DNA of 46,371 bases from Treponema zioleckii (lineage in GTDB: Bacteria > Spirochaetota > Spirochaetia > Treponematales > Treponemataceae). The notes under the pieces were generated by a model that saw nothing but the letters and a program-made list of their open reading frames with translations, was not told the DNA's origin and ran no database searches. This document shows, piece by piece, positions 33,537 to 41,424 of this stretch. The stretch lies in contig NZ_JPUF01000031.1 in assembly GCF_014737315.1 (NCBI RefSeq), positions 1 to 46,371 on the forward strand, in the 5' to 3' direction. Position 1 is the first letter of the stretch; each line of letters starts with the position of its first letter. The position numbers were made by a program, and so were the translations under genes.

Positions 33537-33564
33537 TGCAAAACTTTTTTCGATTCGCTATATT
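33537..33564 (+). promoter_or_regulatory. Promoter of the leader-rtcB-prfH operon
   Basis: TTGCAA (33537-33542), 16-base spacer, TATATT (33559-33564), about 30 bases before the leader ORF and 160 before rtcB. Confidence 0.45.
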
Positions 33565-33595
33565 TAAACAAAACCAATTTTAAAGGAGGACGGCT

Positions 33596-33658
33596 ATGAT
33601 TGCAATTACATTTTTATTCACATCAAATCTTAAGGAAGCAACGGCTGTCCGCTTATAG
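33596..33658 (+). CDS. 20-codon leader ORF upstream of rtcB
   Basis: AAAGGAGG lies 6 bases before an ATG that opens a 20-codon frame, MIAITFLFTSNLKEATAVRL, ending 69 bases before rtcB. The ribosome binding site is the strongest in this region. GGACGGCT at 33588-33595 (overlapping the ribosome binding site) can pair over 8 bases, two of them G-U, with GGCTGTCC at 33643-33650 near the end of the ORF, and TTTTTTT follows at 33661. This layout fits a translated regulatory leader that senses ribosome state before an RNA-repair operon. Alternatively it is a small protein gene or chance. Confidence 0.45.
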   Translation: MIAITFLFTSNLKEATAVRL

Positions 33659-33727
33659 TCTTTTTTTAATCCGACAGATTCAGTTTTAAATTCTCTCCGT
33701 TGTTTCCGTATTTTCAAAAGGAATTAT

Positions 33728-34849
33728 ATGGAAATTATCAAAGGAAAATTTTGCTCGTGCACGGTTTTTAGCGAAACGTGTGAGCAGTATGCTGCGTTGC
33801 AGATAAAGAATATCTGCGACAACGAAGTGTCTTCGGGAAGCCGAATGTGCGTGATGCCCGATGTTCATCCTGGAAAAGTCGCTCCGATTGGGCTTACTAT
33901 GACGGTTGAAAATCGAGTTCTTCCGTATCTTGTCGGAATCGACATTGGCTGCGGAATGACGCTCGCTCGCATCAAAAAACATCGCGGAATGGAATTCAAG
34001 CAGCTCGACAGCGTGATTCGGGAAAATATTCCGAGCGGATTTGAAGTCCGCAAAAATCCGCATCGTTTTTCGGCAGATTTCGATTTTTCCCGGCTTGAAT
34101 GCGGCTCTCATGTTTACAAAGAAAAAGCCGTTCTGAGTCTTGGAAGTTTGGGCGGAGGAAATCATTTTATTGAAATCGACAAAAGCGAGGAGGGTGATTT
34201 TTTCATCGTCGTTCATTCTGGAAGCCGGCATCTCGGAAAGGAAGTCGCAGATTTTTACCTTGGGGAAGGGCAGAAAATCCTGAAGAATCGCGGGGAAACG
34301 GTTCCGTTCGAACTTATATATATAGAAGAAAATTTGAAGGATTTGTATCTTTCGGATGTGGCGGTCGTTCAGAAATTCGCAGAGCGCAACAGGCGTGCGA
34401 TTATCGATGAAATTGCCCGCGGAATGAAGTGGAAAATCGACGAGCCATATTCATGCATCCACAATTATGTGGATTTTCGGACTGAAAAGCCGGTTTTACG
34501 GAAAGGCGCAGTTTCGGCGCAGAAAGACGAACGGGTCATAATTCCGATTAACATGAAAGACGGAATCATTCTCGGAAAAGGCAAGGGGAATCCTGACTGG
34601 AATTTTTCGGCCCCTCACGGCTCTGGAAGAATCATGAAGCGTGAAGATGTAAAAAAATCTTTTACGGTGAGTTCGTTCAAGTCCGCGATGAAAGGAATTT
34701 ATTCTTCGTGCATTTCAAAAGGAACTTTGGACGAAGCGCCGTTCGCGTACCGGGGAATCGACGAAATTCAAAAAGCAATCGAACCGACGGTAGAAATCAC
34801 TCAAATTCTAAAACCGGTCTACAATTTTAAGGCTCAGTCGGAGGCATAG
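33728..34849 (+). CDS. rtcB: RNA-splicing ligase RtcB (RtcB2-type, PrfH-associated)
   Basis: A 373-residue GTP- and Mn-dependent ligase joining 2',3'-cyclic phosphate (3'-phosphate) to 5'-OH RNA ends. Motifs: 'MPDVHPGKVAPIG' near residue 41, the catalytic/metal 'GIDIGCGM' near 72, 'GGGNHF' near 141, 'VHSGSRHLG' near 158, and 'SAPHGSGR' near 298, where the histidine accepts GMP. It is shorter than the tRNA-type RtcB and adjoins prfH, as in RtcB2-PrfH operons, which repair 16S rRNA cut in the decoding centre and rescue the ribosome. AAAAGGA lies 5-6 bases before the ATG. The gene is one base apart from prfH. Confidence 0.92.
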   Translation: MEIIKGKFCSCTVFSETCEQYAALQIKNICDNEVSSGSRMCVMPDVHPGKVAPIGLTMTVENRVLPYLVGIDIGCGMTLARIKKHRGMEFKQLDSVIRENIPSGFEVRKNPHRFSADFDFSRLECGSHVYKEKAVLSLGSLGGGNHFIEIDKSEEGDFFIVVHSGSRHLGKEVADFYLGEGQKILKNRGETVPFELIYIEENLKDLYLSDVAVVQKFAERNRRAIIDEIARGMKWKIDEPYSCIHNYVDFRTEKPVLRKGAVSAQKDERVIIPINMKDGIILGKGKGNPDWNFSAPHGSGRIMKREDVKKSFTVSSFKSAMKGIYSSCISKGTLDEAPFAYRGIDEIQKAIEPTVEITQILKPVYNFKAQSEA

Positions 34850-34850
34850 G

Positions 34851-35444
34851 ATGACAATTCAGATTTCTTCCGGGCAAGGGCCTTGCGAATGTGAGATTGC
34901 GGTCAGGCTTTTGTTCGAATCGCTTCAAAAAGAATTTTGCGAGAAATTTGAGATTTTGAACTTGAATGAATCAAAATCCTGTGAAGGCTGGACTTCTGTT
35001 TCTTTTAAAACGCAGACTGATTTTTCGTTTTTGGAAGGAAGCGTTGAATGGCGGTGCAAGAGTTTTCTCCGGCCCGGTCACAAGCGCAAGAATTGGTTTG
35101 TCGATATTGCGATTCTGCCGGATTCTGAAATATTTTCGCCGGACGGAAAAATTTTGTGGCAGTTTTTTCGCTCAGGCGGAAATGGCGGTCAGAATGTGAA
35201 CAAAGTCGAAACTGCGGTGCGGTTGATTCATGTTCAGACGGGACTTACGGTCACTTGCAGCGAAGAGCGGAGCCAGGTTTTGAACCGAAAGCGTGCACTT
35301 GAAAAACTTCATGCCGTTCTTGAAGAAAAACGCAATGAGGCTTCCGATGAAAACAAGTTTGCGCTTTGGGAAAGGCATAAAAATCTCGTCCGAGGAAAAG
35401 CCGTCCGCGTTTATGAAGGCAAGGATTTCGTCCTGAAACGCTAG
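34851..35444 (+). CDS. prfH: Peptide chain release factor H (PrfH)
   Basis: A 197-residue release-factor homolog. It carries the peptidyl-tRNA hydrolysis motif GGQ at residues 112-114 within 'RSGGNGGQNVNKVETAVRL', and the family's opening 'ISSGQGPCECEIAVRLL'. It lacks the codon-recognition domain of RF1/RF2. In characterised systems PrfH releases the peptide from ribosomes whose 16S rRNA is cleaved, after which RtcB2 religates the RNA. The ATG follows the rtcB stop by one base, with GGAGG inside the rtcB end. A terminator hairpin follows. Confidence 0.92.
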   Translation: MTIQISSGQGPCECEIAVRLLFESLQKEFCEKFEILNLNESKSCEGWTSVSFKTQTDFSFLEGSVEWRCKSFLRPGHKRKNWFVDIAILPDSEIFSPDGKILWQFFRSGGNGGQNVNKVETAVRLIHVQTGLTVTCSEERSQVLNRKRALEKLHAVLEEKRNEASDENKFALWERHKNLVRGKAVRVYEGKDFVLKR

Positions 35445-35518
35445 GATGCAAAACGGGACTGCCAATAAGTTCCATTCGTATGGTCATTGGGCCACTCTAA
35501 ATGACTTTGCAAGGCTAT

Positions 35519-35554
35519 GGGCGGTGGCTTCGACAGGTTCAACCACTGCCTTTT
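35519..35554 (+). terminator. Terminator of the rtcB-prfH operon
   Basis: GGCGGTGG pairs with CCACTGCC (one G-T pair) across a 15-base loop and is followed by TTTT, 75 bases after the prfH stop. Confidence 0.6.
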
Positions 35555-35622
35555 AAGCCTATTATTCATTACGAGCCCCCAGCGAAATATAAAATATATT
35601 TTTTACTTTAAAGCATCTGACT

Positions 35623-36054
35623 CTATTTCTGATGTTCATCAAAAATTTTTTTTGCATTTTCCAGCAAATTTTCTTTTATCGCGTGAATATCTTTGAGTTC
35701 TGAAGTACGGACGGTTTTCTCAAAAACATATTTTTCTACTTGGACAAACCCCAGGGAATTCAGGTCATCAGGAGAAAATCCTGCCCCAGCTTCAATATCG
35801 ACATATCTATCGTCTCCGCGCAAAATGCAAACAGTTTTTTCATGATATTTTGCTTCAAACCTTTGCAGATAATATTCACTCACTTCGTATGGAGAGACAA
35901 GTTTGTGAAAAGCTCCGTTTTCTTCTATAAAATCATATTTTTTGGCAATTCGTTTGCTTTTTGTATGTAATTCGATACAGCATTTCCAGCTGTCGGCAGA
36001 AAACAAATTTCCTTGAAAAACTGCAAAATGATTCTGTTCATATTTTGATTTCAT
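35623..36054 (-). CDS. Hypothetical cytoplasmic protein
   Basis: A 143-residue mixed alpha/beta protein without signal peptide ('FSADSWKCCIELHTKSKRIAKKYDF', 'TVCILRGDDRYVDIEAGAGFSPDDLNSLGF'), ending in an amphipathic helix. AGGAAAG lies before the ATG. It converges with the rtcB-prfH operon. No recognised family. Confidence 0.62.
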   Translation of the reverse strand: MKSKYEQNHFAVFQGNLFSADSWKCCIELHTKSKRIAKKYDFIEENGAFHKLVSPYEVSEYYLQRFEAKYHEKTVCILRGDDRYVDIEAGAGFSPDDLNSLGFVQVEKYVFEKTVRTSELKDIHAIKENLLENAKKIFDEHQK

Positions 36055-36061
36055 ATCTTTC

Positions 36062-36166
36062 CTACCGCTTCACCTTCCGAATATAGCTCGCTCTTTTTGC
36101 ATCGACATAGCCGTTCAAAATCATAATTTGCTCAAATGTATTTCCGCGACGAGTCAGTTGCCGCTT
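36062..36166 (-). pseudogene. C-terminal remnant of an unidentified gene
   Basis: An open frame of 34 codons, basic and protein-like ('RRGNTFEQIMILNGYVDAK'), with no start codon except an internal ATG at 36124 and a stop (TAA) immediately upstream. It ends 8 bases before the next gene. It looks like the 3' end of a deleted gene. Confidence 0.35.
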
Positions 36167-36233
36167 TTAGATTTCTGTCTTCCGCGAACGCAACAGACGA
36201 CAGCGCAACCCGCCGCCGTCAGAGCAGAGAAGG

Positions 36234-36308
36234 CTAAAACAGTCGTCTGACCGCGCCGACCGCAAAAGCACCGCGCAACACCGCCAGCACAAAAAACAGT
36301 ATCTTCAT
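36234..36308 (-). pseudogene. Deletion remnant: signal peptide fused to a lipoprotein C-terminus
   Basis: A 24-codon frame reads a signal-peptide-like start (MKILFFVLAVL) followed directly by VGAVRRLF and stop. The last eight residues are exactly the C-terminus of the lipoprotein at 37798-38385. It is a nearly complete internal deletion of such a gene, lying just downstream of the ankyrin gene. The rest of 36167-36233 shows no gene. Confidence 0.6.
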
Positions 36309-36315
36309 CATTTTT

Positions 36316-37716
36316 CTACCAGTTGTCTTCCATGTCGTTCAGTTCCAAGTGCTTTTCCTCGGAAAAAGCGGATTTTTCAGGATTCGGCATCTGCGCCGGC
36401 TCCGGGGCTTTCGCTATCAACTGACTTTTTGGAAGTTCCGGGATTTTTGCTGCAATCTTTTTGACTTTCTTCGGCGTGAGAAGCTCCACGATTTTGTCGT
36501 AATTCGCTTTTTCTTTGCCGTCAAGTTTTCTATCGGCATAGCGAGCCGTGAACAAATCGAGCGCAGTCTTGCCATCTTTGTCCCTCAGCGTGATGTCCGC
36601 GCCGTGGGAGACCATAAAGCCCACCGGCTCCAAGGCCGTATCGCGCCATAATCCAACTTCCTTCACCGCATACATCAGCGGCGTTTTGCCCTCGTCGTCT
36701 ATCGCGTTCACGTCCGCGCCAGCTTCCACAAGAAGAATGGCAAGCCGGGTTTTCAATTCGTCCCAGTCGTATTGAGAAGCCGCCCAGTGCAGAGCCGTTT
36801 TTCCCTTGTCGTCGTGGCGGTTCACGTCCTCTTCGTCGCATTTTTCGAGGATTTTTGAAAGAACGTAGGTTTTCGCCTCGATGTCGTAATCTGTCTCGTG
36901 TCCGTGAAAAAGCTCCATCAAAATCGTCTTCTTTTCGTTCTTGCCGTACTCGGAGTTCAAGCCGTACATATAAAAGCCCGTCTTCGCTCCCGCGTCCAAA
37001 AGCACCTTCGCGCACTCGTAGGAGCAAGTCGAAAGCGCCCACTGAAACGGCATAAAAGGCTTTCCCACAAGCACTTTTTTGCCGTTTTCGTCGATTTCTT
37101 CCTCGTAGGTGTCGATGTTCGCGCCATGTTCGATGAGCATCTTCACCGCATTGTCCCTGTATTTTTCAATCGCAATCGGCATGGCGCAAATATTGGAGAA
37201 ATATTTGGTGCTGCGCTTAAAAATATACTGCTCATCGCGCACAAGGTCGGCTTCCGCTCCCGCCTCAAGCAGAATCCTCACGATTTCGTCATAGTCGCTC
37301 ACCTTGTCTTCGTCGGCCAAGCCGCTTACGCGCTCGCAGGCAACGATGAGCGGCGTTCGGTAGCCTTTGCCCTCGTTCACGTCCGCGCCTTTTTTGATGA
37401 GTTTCTTGACTTTCTCGATGTCCCGGTTTTCCACCGCGATAATGAGTTTTGTGCGCTCCTTCTTGTATTCCTTCTTGTATTCCCTGTGGTATCGGGCTAC
37501 GGCTGCGGAATCTTTGAGCGAATCGAGGATTCCGCCCAAAATCGGCAGGCTGCAAAGACCCAAACTTATGCCGAAAATCCACGCCGCCACGGTCTTCGCC
37601 ACACCGTGCGCCAAAAGCGCGACAATTCCCGAAATGAGCGCGATTCCGCCCGTGAGTGCCATAAAGCCAAATACCAAAAGACCTGCCCAAAGGGCTTTTC
37701 CCAATGCGTCTCCCAT
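36316..37716 (-). CDS. Membrane-anchored ankyrin-repeat protein (paralog 1)
   Basis: A 466-residue protein. Two or three hydrophobic segments at residues 5-75 are followed by about seven ankyrin repeats (about 88-425), with consensus marks 'EKVKKLIKKGADVN', 'YRTPLIVAC', 'KTALHWAASQYDWDEL', 'LLVEAGADVNAIDDEGKTPLMYAV' and 'SHGADITLRDKDGKTALDLF'. The last residues are ELNDMEDNW, a tail shared with the two other ankyrin proteins here. AGGAG lies 8 bases before the ATG. Ankyrin proteins bind other proteins; N-terminal anchoring suggests a role at the inner face of the membrane. A deleted copy lies at 5103. Confidence 0.85.
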   Translation of the reverse strand: MGDALGKALWAGLLVFGFMALTGGIALISGIVALLAHGVAKTVAAWIFGISLGLCSLPILGGILDSLKDSAAVARYHREYKKEYKKERTKLIIAVENRDIEKVKKLIKKGADVNEGKGYRTPLIVACERVSGLADEDKVSDYDEIVRILLEAGAEADLVRDEQYIFKRSTKYFSNICAMPIAIEKYRDNAVKMLIEHGANIDTYEEEIDENGKKVLVGKPFMPFQWALSTCSYECAKVLLDAGAKTGFYMYGLNSEYGKNEKKTILMELFHGHETDYDIEAKTYVLSKILEKCDEEDVNRHDDKGKTALHWAASQYDWDELKTRLAILLVEAGADVNAIDDEGKTPLMYAVKEVGLWRDTALEPVGFMVSHGADITLRDKDGKTALDLFTARYADRKLDGKEKANYDKIVELLTPKKVKKIAAKIPELPKSQLIAKAPEPAQMPNPEKSAFSEEKHLELNDMEDNW

Positions 37717-37797
37717 TTTTTTTCTCCTATTCTCCTAAATCTTCGTCTATCTCAATCATAAAACAGAGATAGGCTCGGCTTAAAGTTAGAAAAAAGA

Positions 37798-38385
37798 TTA
37801 AAACAGACGACGCACCGCGCCGACGGGGATTTCTTTTTCTATGATAAGCCCGTCTTTGTTTGTCTTTCCCTGTCGTGTGCTTCCGTCGGCAAGCTTAAGA
37901 CAATACGGATAGCCTTTTAGCACGCGCCCTCTAAACTCAAGCTTCATATACAAATCGCAAAACAAACGCACAGGTTTTGAATCTTCGCTCGTTTTTCCCT
38001 CATAATTCACACAAAAAACGTAAGAGGGCTGCTCGTAGTTTTCGCCGAATCCCAAATCAGTTTCGTCGTCCACATCATATTTCACGCACCACAGAGCTTT
38101 GACCTTGCCGTGTTTGACAGTGCTTTCAAGTTCGTAAACAAGGGGAGTTTCCTTTTTTGTCGTTACTTCGCTAATCGTGATTTTCACTTTCGTTCCGTCT
38201 GCCACGTTCGGTAAGCGCGCAAAAATCGTGATGTCCTTGTTCAGCACAGCCCTGTCGGTTTGGCGAAGCCCGCTTTTCCACAAAAGAGTTTCCCCAGTTT
38301 CTGTCGCTCTCATCGTCGCACACGAGACAAGCGCGATTTGAAAAAGCACCGCCATCGCGATAAATACAATCTTTTTTGTCCTCAT
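37798..38385 (-). CDS. Lipoprotein with C-terminal Ig/transthyretin-like domain
   Basis: A 195-residue lipoprotein; the signal peptide ends VSC (Cys at about residue 21). The body is beta-rich ('VKITISEVTTKKETPLVYELES'), and the C-terminal domain ends 'GKTNKDGLIIEKEIPVGAVRRLF', the same 'DG...IP.G' turn seen in the other Ig-like proteins. The start at 38385 has GGGAG 5 bases upstream. It lies between two ankyrin genes, 11 bases after the upstream one. Function unknown. Confidence 0.75.
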   Translation of the reverse strand: MRTKKIVFIAMAVLFQIALVSCATMRATETGETLLWKSGLRQTDRAVLNKDITIFARLPNVADGTKVKITISEVTTKKETPLVYELESTVKHGKVKALWCVKYDVDDETDLGFGENYEQPSYVFCVNYEGKTSEDSKPVRLFCDLYMKLEFRGRVLKGYPYCLKLADGSTRQGKTNKDGLIIEKEIPVGAVRRLF

Positions 38386-38396
38386 AAAATCTCCCG

Positions 38397-39776
38397 TTAC
38401 CAATCATCTGAAATATCGCAGAGTGCAATATGTTCTTCTGCTTCAATTTTCGGCATTTCTGCCTCTTTTTTGCTGACGCCTGTTTTCACCGTGCACAAGT
38501 CGGCGATTTTGTCGTTTTTTTCTTCGGTGGTTGCCTTTGCCACAAGTGTTTGCCCGTCCGTGCGTATTTCGCTGGTTTTGCTTTTTTCGCTCTTCGGCGC
38601 GTTGATTTTTGCCTCTGGCGTGAGCAGGTGCTCGATTTCGTCATAATGATCTTGGTCTTTTGCCCAGTTGAAATGCTCCTTGAACAAATCCAATGCAAGT
38701 TCTCCCCAATTATTGGTCAGCGAGACATCGGCTCCGTGAGAGACAAAAAACTCAACTGCGGGAAAAAGTCTTTCTACACTATAGCCATTTATAATCAGCA
38801 GCATGAGCGGTGTTCTGCCCTTGTTGTCCTTGGCGTTTATATCGGCTTTGTAGGAAAGGAGTTTTTCTGCAAACGGAAATTCCTCTTTATGACGGAATGA
38901 ATACTCAGCTCCGTAGTGCAAGGCTGTCCTGCCTTCTCCGTCTTTTTCGTTCACATTCACTCCGTCTTCAAGGAATCTTTCAAAAAGTTTCAGCGCAAGT
39001 TCTTTCTCGCCACTCTTTTCGGGGATATAATGAATCATTCGCATAATAATCGTTTCGCCTGTATTTTTCTCGTATTTGTAAAGATAATGCCCTGTCTTTG
39101 CACCGTTATCCAAAAGGATTTCTGTTATTTTCAGCATCGTTCCTTGATTAAAACCACGAGTAAGGGCAAACTGCACGGGCATAAAATCAAGCATTCCGTC
39201 TTTTTCGTCAAGGCTGTCAATGCTCGCTCCGTGCAAGACCAGAGCACGAACAGCCTCGATTCTTGAGTGTTCTATGGCACGTTCAAGTGGGAGCAGCTCC
39301 TTTTCGCCGTCAGTGTTTGTTCTCAAGTTTGGGTCTGCGTTCGCTTCAAGGAGCAAAAGGACAATTTCATCAGAAGATTCGTTGATTCCATAAAAATCAT
39401 CAGGAAATTGATTGCAGGCAACGATGAGAGGCGAAAGCCCTGCTCTCGTTTCGTTCGGGTCAGCACCTTTTTTCAAAAGCTTTTTGACTTTCTTCACATC
39501 TTTTTTGTGAACCGCTTTCATAAGCGATGTGTATCCTTTGGTTTGCTGTTTTTTTCTGCCAGATGAAATTCCAAAAACTCCCGAATTCCAAAGGATTGCA
39601 ACAACGCCAAGACTAGCGACTGCAATCAGAGCGATTCTTTTTGCTCCGCTCGAAAAAAAAGCCGCAACTGCCGTCGCGATAATTCCCGCTCCAAGTGCAA
39701 TCCCGCCAAGCAGCAACAAAACGCCGAGCAGCAGAAATACATCAACAATCGCACCAAGTGCGTGTTCACCAGTCAT
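38397..39776 (-). CDS. Membrane-anchored ankyrin-repeat protein (paralog 2)
   Basis: A 459-residue protein: hydrophobic segments at about 8-35 and 43-70, then ankyrin repeats (about 80-385: 'YTSLMKAVHKKDVKKVKKLLKKGADPNE', 'RTALHYGAEYSF', 'DINAKDNKGRTPLMLLI', 'SHGADVSLTNNWGELALDLF'), a charged linker, and the tail ALCDISDDW. The ATG overlaps the stop of the truncated helical-protein gene upstream (ATGA), so its translation is coupled to that remnant. Function unknown. Confidence 0.85.
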   Translation of the reverse strand: MTGEHALGAIVDVFLLLGVLLLLGGIALGAGIIATAVAAFFSSGAKRIALIAVASLGVVAILWNSGVFGISSGRKKQQTKGYTSLMKAVHKKDVKKVKKLLKKGADPNETRAGLSPLIVACNQFPDDFYGINESSDEIVLLLLEANADPNLRTNTDGEKELLPLERAIEHSRIEAVRALVLHGASIDSLDEKDGMLDFMPVQFALTRGFNQGTMLKITEILLDNGAKTGHYLYKYEKNTGETIIMRMIHYIPEKSGEKELALKLFERFLEDGVNVNEKDGEGRTALHYGAEYSFRHKEEFPFAEKLLSYKADINAKDNKGRTPLMLLIINGYSVERLFPAVEFFVSHGADVSLTNNWGELALDLFKEHFNWAKDQDHYDEIEHLLTPEAKINAPKSEKSKTSEIRTDGQTLVAKATTEEKNDKIADLCTVKTGVSKKEAEMPKIEAEEHIALCDISDDW

Positions 39777-39916
39777 AATAATTCACCCCCTGCTTGCAAA
39801 AAAAACGTCGTCAAGCCGACTTTCGCCACAGAATCCGCACGGTTCTTAATTTCCTCAGCCAAAAGCCGAGCCGTCGTAATTTCGCTAGACAAAGATGTAT
39901 TTGCTTTTGATGCCAT
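39773..39916 (-). pseudogene. Truncated copy of the MASKANTSL helical protein
   Basis: A 47-residue frame whose first nine residues equal those of the 107-residue protein at 17951-18274; similarity continues to about residue 36 (ARLLAEEIKNRADSVAKVGLT) and then stops abruptly. GAGGAGG precedes the ATG, which is probably still translated because the stop overlaps the start of the downstream ankyrin gene. It may now work mainly as a leader cistron for that gene. Array 3 lies 71 bp upstream. Confidence 0.65.
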
Positions 39917-39986
39917 TTGTTTCCTCCTCGGCATAAAATTTCTTAAATACTATACATTTCAAGGGCTAATTTTCAAGCACATATTT

Positions 39987-40171
39987 TTAGGAACTTTTCC
40001 TAAAGGCTTAGGAGAGTTCCCTAAAAGGTTAGGAAATGTTCCTAAAGGCTTAGGAAACTTTCCTAAAAGGTTAGGAGACCTTCCTAAAGGTTTAGGAGGC
40101 TTTCCTAAAAGGTTAGGAGACCTTCCTAAAAGGTTAGGAGCATTTCCTAAAGAGTTAGGAAGCCTTCCTAA
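39987..40171. repeat. Array 3: nine 21-bp palindromic units, TTAGGA-N5-TCCTAA
   Basis: TTAGGA begins at 39987 and every 21 bases to 40155, without exception, each paired with TCCTAA or CCCTAA after five variable bases, and followed by AGGC, AAGG or AGGT. The core is the same as in array 1. The outer end runs CCTAAAAGTTTTTG, again as in array 1, so the last unit can also act as a terminator for plus-strand transcripts. One frame across it is open as a seven-residue repeat, an effect of the period. Confidence 0.9.
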
Positions 40172-40185
40172 AAGTTTTTGCCATC

Positions 40186-41424
40186 TTAATCGCCGAGCAT
40201 AACATAGCAATCAACGCCGTCGGGGATATGCTCCACCCAAAGATAGCCGTCGCTGTCGGTCTTCGCGTGGATAATGCCGTCTTTGATGTCGTCGCCAAAA
40301 ACAAAAATCTCGGCTTCAACATTCGCAATCGGCTCGCCTGTCTTGCTTACATACTGCGTCTTAATCCATTGCGTGCCGTTCAGCTCCACGTTTTCCGCCT
40401 TGATTTCCCTGCCGTCTTGAATATATGTGCGGATATTTTTGACGGGCAAAAAACTCTTGTCCCGCTCATAGCTCAGCGTGATGAGATATGTTTCGTCAGC
40501 ATAGACCGCGCTTTTGACGCTCATAAACAGATTATACTGCTCGTCCGAATCGGGATATTCTTTTTCTGAATCCAAAAGAAGCTCTTCGCTTCTGTCTTTC
40601 TTGTAGAAAACGCCGTCGCTTGAAGCGATGTGAACGAATTTCCGCAAATCCTTGTCCCAGTAGCAAAGCTCAAAAACAGCGTCGTGCGGAACATTTTCCA
40701 TCACGAACTTTTCTTCGTCCTCCGTGATTTCGGGCTTTTTGTAGACGATGATTTCGTATGAATCCCGTTTTACGTATTTGTCCAAATCCTCCCGCCAGTT
40801 GATGAAAAAGCCGTAGGGAACAAAAACTCTCACATTCTCGTCTGACTTTGAAACACCCTCGACTTTTGTAAAATCCTCGTCGGGCAGGCGAATCTTTTTT
40901 GTCTTTCCTGCCACAACGTTTTTCTTTTTTTCAATTTTTTGCGGCTCTGAAGTTGAAAAATCATCGGCTGTCAAAGTCAAAATGATTTTCTCGCCCTGAA
41001 TCGAATCGTCCAGCAAATGCCAAGTGAGATTGTAGACGGGAGATGGCTTTGGATACCCCCACTCATTCGAGATTCCGACTATCCAATGTAAAATCATTCC
41101 ACAAACAAGCAGGTTAAAGAGCGAAACAAAAAGGCAGGTTTTCGCCAGCCGCTCACGACGGGCAAGGAGCGAAAAGACCACGCCCACAACGGCAAAAGCA
41201 AGCAAGATAAATCCGCCGAAAATAACGGTGTACATAAAAACCGCATTCGCAGTGTCGCCGATATGTCCCAAAGTTTTGAGAAAAGCGGAATCAGATTCGA
41301 CAAGTTGTCCGCCTTCAAAACCATAGTGTATGCCGTCCAAGCGACCGAGCAGAAAGGCGGCAAACCCAATCGCATAGATAGCAATCTGTAGCGCAAGAAT
41401 GATTTTCGCAAGTTTGTGTTTCAT
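40186..41424 (-). CDS. Membrane protein with C-terminal Ig/transthyretin-like domain (paralog B)
   Basis: A 412-residue paralog of the 5233-6462 protein. Residues 1-90 and 175-350 are nearly identical ('VRVFVPYGFFINWRED', 'FHIASSDGVFYKKD'-like), while residues 90-175 (third membrane segment) and the C-terminal 50 differ. The C-terminal domain ends 'KTDSDGYLWVEHIPDGVDCY'. The ATG overlaps the stop of the upstream lipoprotein gene (ATGA), with AAGGAG before it. Function unknown; the pair is probably membrane-bound with an exposed beta domain. Confidence 0.8.
   Translation of the reverse strand: MKHKLAKIILALQIAIYAIGFAAFLLGRLDGIHYGFEGGQLVESDSAFLKTLGHIGDTANAVFMYTVIFGGFILLAFAVVGVVFSLLARRERLAKTCLFVSLFNLLVCGMILHWIVGISNEWGYPKPSPVYNLTWHLLDDSIQGEKIILTLTADDFSTSEPQKIEKKKNVVAGKTKKIRLPDEDFTKVEGVSKSDENVRVFVPYGFFINWREDLDKYVKRDSYEIIVYKKPEITEDEEKFVMENVPHDAVFELCYWDKDLRKFVHIASSDGVFYKKDRSEELLLDSEKEYPDSDEQYNLFMSVKSAVYADETYLITLSYERDKSFLPVKNIRTYIQDGREIKAENVELNGTQWIKTQYVSKTGEPIANVEAEIFVFGDDIKDGIIHAKTDSDGYLWVEHIPDGVDCYVMLGD

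Noticed and set aside
36530-37761. Long ORFs (170 and 287 codons) overlapping the first ankyrin gene
   Set aside because: They are low-complexity shadows (Arg- or Phe/Val-rich) of an ankyrin gene with clear repeats and ribosome binding site.
18354-40171. The 21-bp arrays as CRISPR arrays
   Set aside because: Units are only 21 bp with 4-6 bases between dyads, so there is no room for spacers; the variable part is inside the palindrome, and no cas gene is present.
39762-40202. 146-codon ORF with LGxFPKxLG repeats across array 3
   Set aside because: Same period effect; it also overlaps the start of the ankyrin gene and of the helical-protein remnant on the other strand and has no ribosome binding site.
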